Positions 1 through 7,809 of a DNA stretch of 64,000 nucleotides are shown here, piece by piece. Below the pieces are notes generated by a model that was not told the origin of the DNA, ran no database searches, and worked only from the letters and a program-made list of their open reading frames with translations. The translations under genes were made by a program, and so were the position numbers. Source of the DNA: Gp6-AA40 sp963772955 (GTDB lineage: Bacteria > Acidobacteriota > Vicinamibacteria > Vicinamibacterales > UBA2999). Location: positions 248,001 through 312,000 of the forward strand of contig CAVYZF010000008.1 of NCBI GenBank assembly GCA_963772955.1. Reading direction: 5' to 3'. Numbering within the stretch: position 1 is the first letter of the stretch; each line of letters starts with the position of its first letter.

Positions 1-172
1 CCATGACGACGACGTCGGGGAGAAGGGCACGGGCCTGTTCGACGGCTGCGGCGCCATCGCTCGCCTCTGAGACGACGGTCATGTCGTCCTGGCTTTCGAT
101 CAGCATTTTCAGCCCCTGGCGCACGGTGACGTGATCGTCCGCCAGCAGGATACGTAGACGAGTGTCAGTCAT
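1..172 (-). CDS. Response regulator, NarL/LuxR type (partial, N-terminus only)
   Basis: Only the first 57 residues are inside the window; the gene continues past base 1. They form the first half of a receiver domain: the acidic pair is in LLADDHVTVRQGL and the expected phospho-acceptor Asp is in LLPDVVVM. Its ATG (170-172) overlaps the stop of the upstream histidine kinase by 8 bp, so the two are translationally coupled and almost certainly form a cognate pair. By family, a DNA-binding HTH domain would follow, but it is not visible here. Confidence 0.93.
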   Translation of the reverse strand, partial: MTDTRLRILLADDHVTVRQGLKMLIESQDDMTVVSEASDGAAAVEQARALLPDVVVM

Positions 173-1694
173 TGGTCGCCGGGTCCTGTTCAACGACTAC
201 TGGCATTCGAACGATGACCGCGGTGCCCTCACCTGCCGCCGACTCGATCTGCACGGTCGCGCCAACCAGCGCCGCCCGCTCCTGCATGCCAAGTAACCCG
301 AAACCCTGACGCGGATGTCCCGCGGCCGGCTGATCGAATCCCACGCCGTCGTCCTCGATGATGAGCGACACGTAGTCGGGTCGCCGCTCGAGGATCACGT
401 CGACGTTCTCCGCGCGGGCGTGTTTGGCGATGTTGTTGAGCGCTTCCTGGGCGATGCGGTAGAGGGTGGTTTCGACTTCCGACGTCAGTCGAACGGAGCT
501 CAGTCCGGTCGTGTGGAGATCGGCACGCACGCCGGCGCGCAACGACCAGTCCTGCACGTAATTGGCGAGCGCCGCCCGCAGCCCAAGATCGTCGAGCGCG
601 GTCGGGCGCAGCTCCCACACCAGATGATCGACGTCCTGATCGAGCTGCTGGGCGACTTTCTCGAGAGCGCCGACCTGCGGCGCGAGATGCGGGTCGCTCC
701 CGCAACTATCCCTCAGCGCGCGGATGCCGAGCCCGAGTGCCGTCAACTGTTCGCCAAACTGATCGTGCATTTCACGCGCGATACGCCGCCGCTCGTCTTC
801 CTGCGCGAAGACAAGGCGCGACAGCAGCTCGGTTCGTGCACGTTCGGCGCGCTCGCGTTCCTGCATCTCTTCCCGCAGCGACGCGTTGGCCAGCGCGAGC
901 TCCGCGGTTCGCTCGTTGACGCGAATCTCGAGCTGCTCGTGCGCACGCCTGAGCGCCTCCTCAGAACGCTTGCGTTCCGACAGATCGAAATGTGTGCCGA
1001 CGATGCGACCGACGTAGCCATCACTCCTGCGTACGGGGAACCCGCGAGAGAGAACGTGGACGTAGTGGCCGTCCTTGTGTCGCAACCGGAACTCGAGGGT
1101 GTAGTCGCGCTCTCCGCGCAGTACGCCGTCCACGACCTCGCGAACCGCAGCGCGATCGTCGGGATGCAGTAGCCGCTCCCACACGCTGACGTGGGGCTCG
1201 ATCTCGTCCTCGCCGTAGCCGAGCATCTTCCTCCAGTGGGAGGAGTACACCACTGCGCCGGTTTCGAGATTCCAGTCCCACACACCTTCCTGTGCGCCCG
1301 CGAACGCGAGCGAGAGACGTTCCTCGCTTTCGCGCAACGCCGACTCGGTCCGCTTTCGTTCGGTGATGTCCCGCACGATGATCTGGATTGCGCGGTCGGG
1401 TGGATCGTCGAAGAGCGTGCCCATGATCTCGACGTCCTTGATCGAGCCATCGAACCCTACGAGTGTCTCCTCGACGGCGGGCACGTTCTTGCCCATGAGT
1501 AGCTGACGGACTCGCTCTCGGATCTGTGGGTGACGTTCGGGAAGAAAGAAGCGAAGCGGCGACTGGCCCAGGATCTCGTCGGGCGATGCAGCGCCAAACA
1601 GCCGCACCGCGGCTGCGTTGACGAAGAAGATGGCGTTGTTGCGGCTGAGAAAAATGCCGTCCGGCGACAGGTCCACCAGTTGGCTGTAATCCAT
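165..1694 (-). CDS. PAS-domain sensor histidine kinase, NarX/DegS (HisKA_3) type
   Basis: This 509-residue soluble kinase has no transmembrane segment or signal peptide, so it probably senses a cytoplasmic signal. Two PAS domains (about residues 5-110 and 120-245) are followed by a coiled coil, then a HisKA_3 box with the phospho-accepting His near residue 310 in AREMHDQFGEQ. The C-terminal ATPase shows the N box (EALNNIAKHA), DDGVGFD and GFGLLGMQER. I chose the ATG at 1692-1694 because the PAS domain begins directly after it and it lies 1 bp from the stop of the preceding gene. A longer frame to 1778 would overlap that gene. It is the likely partner of the downstream response regulator. The ligand is unknown. 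Confidence 0.92.
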   Translation of the reverse strand: MDYSQLVDLSPDGIFLSRNNAIFFVNAAAVRLFGAASPDEILGQSPLRFFLPERHPQIRERVRQLLMGKNVPAVEETLVGFDGSIKDVEIMGTLFDDPPDRAIQIIVRDITERKRTESALRESEERLSLAFAGAQEGVWDWNLETGAVVYSSHWRKMLGYGEDEIEPHVSVWERLLHPDDRAAVREVVDGVLRGERDYTLEFRLRHKDGHYVHVLSRGFPVRRSDGYVGRIVGTHFDLSERKRSEEALRRAHEQLEIRVNERTAELALANASLREEMQERERAERARTELLSRLVFAQEDERRRIAREMHDQFGEQLTALGLGIRALRDSCGSDPHLAPQVGALEKVAQQLDQDVDHLVWELRPTALDDLGLRAALANYVQDWSLRAGVRADLHTTGLSSVRLTSEVETTLYRIAQEALNNIAKHARAENVDVILERRPDYVSLIIEDDGVGFDQPAAGHPRQGFGLLGMQERAALVGATVQIESAAGEGTAVIVRMPVVVEQDPATND

Positions 1695-1695
1695 G

Positions 1696-2085
1696 CTACT
1701 CGACCGCCGGTCCCGTCGGACGCAGTTCGCGGCCGTCGGCGAGTGTGGCTTTGACAAACATGCCACCGGGCGATCCATCGCGCATCGGCCGGATCACGAT
1801 CGATACCTTGTCTCCCGGCTTGAGCGAGTTCTTGCTCCACCCGCGCCGGCCAAGATAGTTGGGGCTCATGCCTTCGATGCCCCACGTCTCGACTTTCCCG
1901 TTGTCACCGCTGACGTCGATCCAGATCCACGTGTGCGGATTGGTCCAGTCGAACTTCTTGATCGTGCCGCTGATCGTTTTCTCAGCCTCGAGGTTGAACG
2001 GCGCGAACGAGTGGTGGGCGGCGGTTTCACGAGCACCCGCTGCCAGAAGCGTGACCGCGACGATTGCCAGGGTGAGTCTGCGCAT
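1696..2085 (-). CDS. Small exported DUF6152-type protein
   Basis: The product has 129 residues. A Sec signal peptide (MRRLTLAIVAVTLLAAG, cleavage near AAHHS) is followed by a compact beta-rich domain with the motif HHSFAPFN and the stretch FDWTNPHTWIWID, which I recognise as DUF6152. The function of that family is unknown, and members occur in periplasmic contexts. It lies between a secreted hypothetical protein (9 bp upstream) and the histidine kinase (1 bp downstream), so it is probably co-transcribed with the two-component system. It could be a target of, or an accessory to, that sensor, but this is only inferred from position. Confidence 0.8.
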   Translation of the reverse strand: MRRLTLAIVAVTLLAAGARETAAHHSFAPFNLEAEKTISGTIKKFDWTNPHTWIWIDVSGDNGKVETWGIEGMSPNYLGRRGWSKNSLKPGDKVSIVIRPMRDGSPGGMFVKATLADGRELRPTGPAVE

Positions 2086-2094
2086 GAGAGGCCC

Positions 2095-2883
2095 CTACTT
2101 GCCTGAGGTCTTGGCCGGATCGTCGAGACGGATGCCGGCCTTGCCCTTGTCATCCACGAAGTTGCGATTGTTTTCCTGACAGACGTACTCAGCAATCGTC
2201 CACGACCGATGTCTTTGCAGCGTGCGCGTCGTCGTGTACGGCGCGGTGAGGACGTCCGGATCGGTGACCGTCGTCTCGATGCTCAACGTGTCAGGACCGG
2301 TGAGCGTGAAACGCTCGCGAATTCGCATCTTGTCGCCGTGAGGCACGTTGGCAGCGAGATCGGTCAGCGGCGAGAACCCGATCGTGTCGACCACCAGCGC
2401 AGTGCCTTCCCATCGTCCGACTGAGGTGCCATGGAATTTGAGATCGGGATCCTCGGGAAGTGGACGCCCGTCCGTGTAGATGTGACGGACCTGCGTGTAG
2501 GCCTCGATGACGATTGTCACCTTGCCCGGCGTCAGCAGGAACTCCATCGGGTACGGCTGTCCCATGATGCCGGGCATGCCCGGAGGTACGCAGTTCGCGG
2601 TCTGATTGTCTTCGCGTCCGAGCGACTGCAGTTCCTTGCGCTTGGCAGCGGCCGCCGGTGTCAGCGATGGTCCCTGAGGAGCGGCGCCACGGCCTCGTCC
2701 ACCGCCGCCGCCGGGTCCGATTTCCCAGACACCGGTGAGGTCAGGGAGCTTGGCTAAAGCCGCCCAGTCCGCCGCGGTCGGCGGAGGAGACTTCGCTGCA
2801 GCCGTCTGCGCGGTTGCAGGGCGATCGGCGAGCACGAACAGTGCGGCTGAGAATGCCAGAACAGATATCGGGGTCGACCGCAT
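2095..2883 (-). CDS. Secreted hypothetical protein of the DGRPLP / WEGTALVV superfamily
   Basis: This 262-residue exported protein starts at the second in-frame ATG (2881-2883). That start places a clean signal peptide (MRSTPISVLAFSAALFVLA) at the N-terminus, and the ATG 15 bp upstream adds only five residues. The mature part opens with LPDLTGVWEIG, then YTDGRPLPEDPD, GRWEGTALVVDTIGF and a terminal YVCQENNRN. The same ordered blocks appear in the gene at 56089-56919 and, more loosely, in those at 20452, 26435 and 36582, so this is one member of a paralogous secreted family. No catalytic motif is recognisable. It is the first gene of the minus-strand operon ending in the two-component system. 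Confidence 0.75.
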   Translation of the reverse strand: MRSTPISVLAFSAALFVLADRPATAQTAAAKSPPPTAADWAALAKLPDLTGVWEIGPGGGGGRGRGAAPQGPSLTPAAAAKRKELQSLGREDNQTANCVPPGMPGIMGQPYPMEFLLTPGKVTIVIEAYTQVRHIYTDGRPLPEDPDLKFHGTSVGRWEGTALVVDTIGFSPLTDLAANVPHGDKMRIRERFTLTGPDTLSIETTVTDPDVLTAPYTTTRTLQRHRSWTIAEYVCQENNRNFVDDKGKAGIRLDDPAKTSGK

Positions 2884-2947
2884 TAGGGCGTTCTCCAAAC
2901 GAGAGAGTCTACCCCTCCGGCCGCGTCCCTGTCAGGTGGGCAAAACC

Positions 2948-2968
2948 GTGAAGGGTCAGACCCTTCAC
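2948..2968. repeat. 21-bp perfect palindrome with GGGTCAGACCC core
   Basis: The arms GTGAAGGGTC and GACCCTTCAC are perfectly complementary around a single A. The stop codon of the minus-strand gene at 2965-3552 lies inside it. There is no T-run after the hairpin on the gene's strand, so it is not a textbook intrinsic terminator. A second copy with the same core but different, still complementary, outer bases is at 37541-37559. Confidence 0.8.
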
Positions 2969-3552
2969 AGATCGGCGCGAGTGAAGACGCTCATTTGCTC
3001 GACTCCGCCGCGCCAACTGGCAGAGAGCGTCAGCGTACTGCCGTCGGGCGACACCACGTATTCCACCCGACCCTCGAAGTCGCCGTCGCCGTGCCGTGTG
3101 ACGACGGCCTCCAGGCTGTGCGAGCCGAGCCACGTGGCGCGCATGGTGAAATCGTCTCGATGCCTGGACGGATGCTCGTTGCCGTCGGCCACAAACGAGT
3201 TCACGCCACGATTGGTTCGGCCTGACGCGTCCACCATCACGTAGTCAATCGTCACGTCCGCGCCTTCGATGTCGAATCCAATCGACGCAGCTTGAAGGCG
3301 ATTCAGCGGATGCAGCTTCGACCTCGACAGGTCGGCCGTCCACTTGCCAACGAACGGATTCGGCGTGGTGGCTTCACTCTCCACGTGCGCCTTGAGCCGC
3401 GGCCAACTCGCAAACCCGTACTCCAGGGCGAGTGCGTGTTGCGCGTCGGCCAACTGCGCATCCGGGTCCTGCAGCTTCATTTTCTGAAGCAGTTCCTTCG
3501 CCTGTTTCCTGAGGTGATCGAGGTTGGGGCGTGCAGGCAGATCGCGAGACAT
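2965..3552 (-). CDS. Hypothetical protein with N-terminal helical LDHLRKQAKELL module
   Basis: The product has 195 residues and no signal peptide. The first 60 residues (PNLDHLRKQAKELL then ALEYGFASWPRLKAHVE) match a short helical module often found ahead of ankyrin repeats in acidobacterial proteins, although no ankyrin repeats follow here. The rest is a predicted beta-sandwich-like domain (FVGKWTADLSRSKLHP, then VEYVVSPDGSTLTLS) resembling proteins that carry a lipocalin-like or simulated-binding domain, but I cannot assign a family. It is transcribed away from the DUF5916 gene, with about 190 bp between their starts. Its stop codon falls in the GGGTCAGACCC palindrome. Confidence 0.7.
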   Translation of the reverse strand: MSRDLPARPNLDHLRKQAKELLQKMKLQDPDAQLADAQHALALEYGFASWPRLKAHVESEATTPNPFVGKWTADLSRSKLHPLNRLQAASIGFDIEGADVTIDYVMVDASGRTNRGVNSFVADGNEHPSRHRDDFTMRATWLGSHSLEAVVTRHGDGDFEGRVEYVVSPDGSTLTLSASWRGGVEQMSVFTRADL

Positions 3553-3742
3553 GACTTCTCCTCAGGCCCGGCGTCCGCTCGCAGGCAAGAGAGTCGATGC
3601 TCTCGGATCAAGAAGAACCTGCAGGTGGGATCATCCCTTCCCGCGGACGGGGCGCAACCTGCCTTGCGTTCCCCATCCTATCGAAGGTTCCGAAGCTCGA
3701 CAAGCGTCGAACGCTCGGGCAGAGCTTGATAGACTGCGGTTG

Positions 3743-6043
3743 GTGTCGAGTCTGTCCCGCGCCGCCACGGTGGCGGCTGTTTTCATCCTTCTCACTTCAA
3801 TCGCTCGAGCCGGTCAGGTCGGAACCGCTGACAGTGCGGGTTCGAGCGGCGATCCATCGCTCGATCTCCCGTTTACCTTCGACGGTCCGCCGGTGCCTGT
3901 CGCGCCCGGCATCATCTCGCGTGATGTCGACGGCCGTGCGACGTTGCGGGCGATCCGTCTGTCCGTTCCGATCAAGCTCGATGGACAGCTCGATGAAGCG
4001 GTCTACTCGGCCACGCCCTCGTTCACTGACTTTTTTCAGATGGAGCCGGTGGAGGGTCAGGTCGCGACCGAGAAGACCGAGGGCTGGCTCTTTTTTGACG
4101 ACGACAACATTTATGTGACCTTCAGGTGCTGGGAGAGCCGGCCCGATGATCTCGTTGCCAACGAGATGCGTCGCGACAACAACAACATCTTCCAGAACGA
4201 TCACATCGCGTTTCTGATCGACCCTTTCTACGATCGCCGTAACGGTCTCGAGTTCGCGATCAACCCTATCGGTGGGCGATGGGATGGGCAGATCACGAAC
4301 GAGCGGCAATTCAACGCCGACTGGAATCCGGTGTGGGATCTCTCCGTCGGCCGCTTCGAGGGTGGCTGGACGGTGGAACTGGTCATCCCTTTCAAGTCGC
4401 TTCGCTACCGCCCGGGGCGCGCGCAGATTTGGGGCTTCAACGCGCGCCGGGTCAACAAGGGGAAGAACGAAACGTCCTTCCTCACGAAGTTGCCGCGCGC
4501 GCTGGGGCAACGTGCGCTTTTTCAGTCGTCGCTCGCGGCAACGGTTGTCGGACTCGAAGCGCCGCCGGGATCGCGAAACCTCGAGATCAAACCATACGCG
4601 GTCTCAGGCCTGACGAGCGACGCCAACGTGATTCCAGCCGTCGCCAACGATGTGTCGGGCGACATTGGCGTTGATGTGAAGTACGGCCTGACCCAGAACC
4701 TGACCGCGGACTTCACCTACAACACGGACTTCGCCCAGGTCGAGGCCGACGAGCAGCAGGTGAACCTGACGCGCTTCAGCCTCTTCTTTCCGGAGAAGCG
4801 CGAGTTCTTTCTCGAGAACCGCGGCCTGTTCGGTTTCGGTGGCGTCGATACGAGCAGCGGCGGCGACACACCGATCCTGTTCTACAGCCGGCGGATCGGA
4901 TTCGACAGGGGACGCCAGGTGCCGATCCAGGCAGGCGGGCGCGTCACGGGTCGAGTGGGTCGATACAGCCTCGGGATGCTGAACATCGGCACGAAGGAAG
5001 AGGACGGTTCGGTCTCACCCGCGACCAACTTCTCCGTCGTACGCGTGAAGCGCGATGTGCTCCGTCGCAGCAGTATCGGCCTGATCGCGACCGGCCGTTC
5101 CAACGTCGAGGGCGGGACGGCGAACAACCAGGCGTACGGCGTCGACGGAACGTTCGCGTTCTTCGCCAACATCGCGATCAACACCTACTGGGCCCGCACG
5201 CAAACTGACGGCGTCTCGGGTGAGGACACCAGTTATCGCGCGCAATTCGACTATGCGGGCGATCGGTACGGCGTGATGGTCGAGCGCCTCGTGATCGGCG
5301 ACGTCTTCAGGCCGGACATCGGTTACGTCCGTCGCAGTGATATTCGTCTGTCACAGGGGCAGCTCCGGTTCAGTCCGCGTCCGCAATCGAACCGCATCGT
5401 CCGGAAGTACTCGTGGACCGCCCACATGGCGTATACCGAGAATCACGCCGGGCGCGTCGAGATGCGTGACGCGCGTGGCGAGTTTGGCATCGAATTCCAG
5501 AACAGCGACACCTTCGCCGCCAGCTACGGCGATACCTACGAATACATCCCCGTCCCCTCGCGCATCGTGGGCATCACCATTCCCGTGGGCGGATACAACT
5601 ACGCGACGACGCGCGTGGCCTACAACTTCGGGCGGCAGCGACGCATTTCAGGCAACGTGTCGGTCGAGGCCGGTGAGTTCTACAGCGGGCACAAGACGAC
5701 GCTGTCGATCAGCCAGGGACGCGTGAACTTCACGCCGCAGTTGTCGATCGAGCCAACGTATCAGGGTAACTGGGTCGACGTTGCTGAAGACTCCTCGACG
5801 ACGCACCTGATCGGCTCGCGCGTCACCTACACGGTGACGCCGGAGATGTTCGTCAGCGCGCTCGTGCAATACAACACCGGCATCGACTCGGTGTCGGCGA
5901 ACGTCCGATTGCGGTGGGAGTATCGCCCCGGCAGCGAGCTGTTCCTGGTCCTCAACGAGCAGCGCGACACGCTGTCGCCACGGTTCCCCGATTTGGCGAA
6001 CCGCTCGCTCATCGTCAAGATCAATCGGTTGCTGAGATTCTAG
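3743..6043 (+). CDS. CBM9-like domain plus DUF5916 outer-membrane protein
   Basis: The product has about 766 residues. A signal peptide (SRAATVAAVFILLTSIARAGQ) is followed by a carbohydrate-binding-family-9-like domain (about residues 60-240; RLSVPIKLDGQLDEAVY, FEGGWTVELVIPFKSLRY) and a long beta-rich DUF5916 domain with the hallmark FSLFFPEKREFFLENRGLFGFG. It ends with alternating strands and a terminal aromatic (LLRF), as expected for an outer-membrane barrel. I chose the GTG at 3743 because it starts the signal peptide. A TAGACT -10-like hexamer ends 7 bp upstream, so the mRNA may be nearly leaderless. An upstream ATG at 3524 would overlap the divergent gene. The substrate is unknown; it may bind or import glycans or peptides. 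Confidence 0.85.
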   Translation: MSSLSRAATVAAVFILLTSIARAGQVGTADSAGSSGDPSLDLPFTFDGPPVPVAPGIISRDVDGRATLRAIRLSVPIKLDGQLDEAVYSATPSFTDFFQMEPVEGQVATEKTEGWLFFDDDNIYVTFRCWESRPDDLVANEMRRDNNNIFQNDHIAFLIDPFYDRRNGLEFAINPIGGRWDGQITNERQFNADWNPVWDLSVGRFEGGWTVELVIPFKSLRYRPGRAQIWGFNARRVNKGKNETSFLTKLPRALGQRALFQSSLAATVVGLEAPPGSRNLEIKPYAVSGLTSDANVIPAVANDVSGDIGVDVKYGLTQNLTADFTYNTDFAQVEADEQQVNLTRFSLFFPEKREFFLENRGLFGFGGVDTSSGGDTPILFYSRRIGFDRGRQVPIQAGGRVTGRVGRYSLGMLNIGTKEEDGSVSPATNFSVVRVKRDVLRRSSIGLIATGRSNVEGGTANNQAYGVDGTFAFFANIAINTYWARTQTDGVSGEDTSYRAQFDYAGDRYGVMVERLVIGDVFRPDIGYVRRSDIRLSQGQLRFSPRPQSNRIVRKYSWTAHMAYTENHAGRVEMRDARGEFGIEFQNSDTFAASYGDTYEYIPVPSRIVGITIPVGGYNYATTRVAYNFGRQRRISGNVSVEAGEFYSGHKTTLSISQGRVNFTPQLSIEPTYQGNWVDVAEDSSTTHLIGSRVTYTVTPEMFVSALVQYNTGIDSVSANVRLRWEYRPGSELFLVLNEQRDTLSPRFPDLANRSLIVKINRLLRF

Positions 6044-6045
6044 GT

Positions 6046-6147
6046 AGCTGGGTAGCTTGGTTGCTAGGTAGCTGGGTTGCTAGGTAGCTGGGTTGCTAGG
6101 TAGCTGGGTTGCTTGGTATCCCCAGAGACCCAGCCACCCAGCTACCC
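6046..6147. repeat. 16-bp tandem repeat with inverted tail between convergent genes
   Basis: Three perfect copies of TTGCTAGGTAGCTGGG occupy 6061-6108, preceded and followed by decayed copies. The tail at 6129-6149 contains CCACCCAGCTACCCA, complementary to the repeat, so the RNA can fold into a long hairpin. It fills the whole space between two convergent stop codons (6043 and 6154) and could act as a bidirectional terminator. Confidence 0.8.
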
Positions 6148-6153
6148 ATCGAC

Positions 6154-7632
6154 CTAATTCGTGCTTCGCGCCGGCGCGCCCTGGCCGATCGCCGTGCGCA
6201 GGTCGGCCATCGTTGTCAGCCGGGGACCATGCAGCGCCGCGATCTGGCGCACATCCAACTTCAGTCGCACGATGTTCTCGTTCAAGTTGACCGAGAACGG
6301 ATTCGGCATTGCCGGCGGAGGCGCATCGGCCGCCGCGGGCGTGTACGCGTCGCCTTCGACCAGGATCTTCTCAGTCGGCAGATAGACCATCGCGAACGCG
6401 TCGTTGTGACCGCCGCCCGCGATCTGATGGATTTCGATCGTCCGCGAGCCGTCTGTCAGCACCTTCTTGTCCGTGAACGTCTCGAACGTCGCCGTTTTCT
6501 TCGATGTCGCCAGCCGATCGGGATTCAGCGTGTGTGGTGCCGCCCAGGCTTGCTCGTAGTACGGCTTGTTCATCTCATGCGTGACGATCGTCGCGCCTTC
6601 GTCGACGTAGGTGCGCATTCCGCCTGAGTGGTCGAAGTGCACGTGGGTGTTGATCAAGTAGCGAATTGGCTTGTTCGGAATCGTCTCCTTGACCTTGGCG
6701 ATGACCGCCAGCGATCGCTCCTCGTTCTGCGGTCCCTCGACCACGACGATGTGATCTTTCTGATCGATGACCACGCTGTGATGCGTGCCGCCCTTGAAGT
6801 AGTAGACGCCGTTGGCGAGCTTTTCAACTGTGACGGCGACAGGCGCGGGCGCTGGAGCCGACGTCGGGGCCGCTGCGGTCAGTCCTGGATTGGCCATGAC
6901 CGCTGACACCGTGATGTCGAGCACCGGGTGTCCACCCTGCACCCGCACGATGCGCGATGGGAAGCGCACGCCACCGAAGTCCTTGTAGTCGGAGTAGTTG
7001 AACTGCACTTCCGTGTCGCCGAGCACGGGGTTGTCGATCTGCGTCTTCACCACGACGACCTCGTCCTGTTCGTTGATCGTGCCGACGTACTTGTTCTTCC
7101 CGACTGAGAACGACACTTCGGATCCCCCCGCGGCCGGCTGCGACGTCGCGTTGTTCGCGGCAGCGGCCCTGAGGAATCCGTGCGGAGTCGTCCAGATCTC
7201 CATGACGCGCTCTTCGACGGCGGCAGGCTGCGGCTGCGCGGCGGGTGTTGCGCCAGCGGGCGCGCCGGCAGGCACCACCATGTTCCACGCGGTCGTGCCG
7301 CTCACGTACTGATCCGGCGTTTGCGCGACCGGTGTGGGTCGCACGCGATCGGCCTCGACCGTCTGGAGACGCGTCATCTGCACGCGCGCGGCAGGAGCGG
7401 CGTAGTCGACGGTCGCAACGTAGTTGCTCACGTCGAACTGCGGCCACGGCAGGGTGGGGTTCGGGGCCTGGCCGAACTGGTACCACCGTCCGGTTCCTGA
7501 GAACTGAATGGAGTTGATCTGCGCGGTGCCGAGCGCAGCATTGGCCGCTTCGAGTGTGCCTGCGCGCGGCCCGCATGCGGCCGATGCCGCCACGGTCGCG
7601 ATGCCGACGACGGTAATCAAGAGTCTGCGCAT
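6154..7632 (-). CDS. Metallo-beta-lactamase-fold hydrolase, exported lipoprotein
   Basis: The product has 492 residues. The start at 7632 gives a lipoprotein signal peptide with the lipobox AASAAC followed by GPRAG; an open frame continues to 7842 but would lie across the divergent permease start. The N-terminal half (about residues 25-250) is a beta-rich domain unlike the core MBL fold. The C-terminal half carries NTHVHFDHSGG (the HxHxDH zinc motif) and AGGGHNDAF, and the EGDAYTP segment resembles the bridging Asp. By family this is a Zn-dependent hydrolase acting at the cell envelope, but I cannot predict the substrate. It is convergent with the DUF5916 gene. Confidence 0.85.
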   Translation of the reverse strand: MRRLLITVVGIATVAASAACGPRAGTLEAANAALGTAQINSIQFSGTGRWYQFGQAPNPTLPWPQFDVSNYVATVDYAAPAARVQMTRLQTVEADRVRPTPVAQTPDQYVSGTTAWNMVVPAGAPAGATPAAQPQPAAVEERVMEIWTTPHGFLRAAAANNATSQPAAGGSEVSFSVGKNKYVGTINEQDEVVVVKTQIDNPVLGDTEVQFNYSDYKDFGGVRFPSRIVRVQGGHPVLDITVSAVMANPGLTAAAPTSAPAPAPVAVTVEKLANGVYYFKGGTHHSVVIDQKDHIVVVEGPQNEERSLAVIAKVKETIPNKPIRYLINTHVHFDHSGGMRTYVDEGATIVTHEMNKPYYEQAWAAPHTLNPDRLATSKKTATFETFTDKKVLTDGSRTIEIHQIAGGGHNDAFAMVYLPTEKILVEGDAYTPAAADAPPPAMPNPFSVNLNENIVRLKLDVRQIAALHGPRLTTMADLRTAIGQGAPARSTN

Positions 7633-7809
7633 GGTGTCCTCTATGAATTGGGTAAGGAAGCGAGCGGCAGTATATGACGTCCCGGTTCCGAACGGTGCGG
7701 TCGCACAGTGAGCCGCGATCTGACGGCAGGACGCTCTGTAACGAATGACTTCAATGCATGTCGACGTGGTACCCCTCTTGCTCCACGCGCGACACGAAGT
7801 AGGAGGTCT

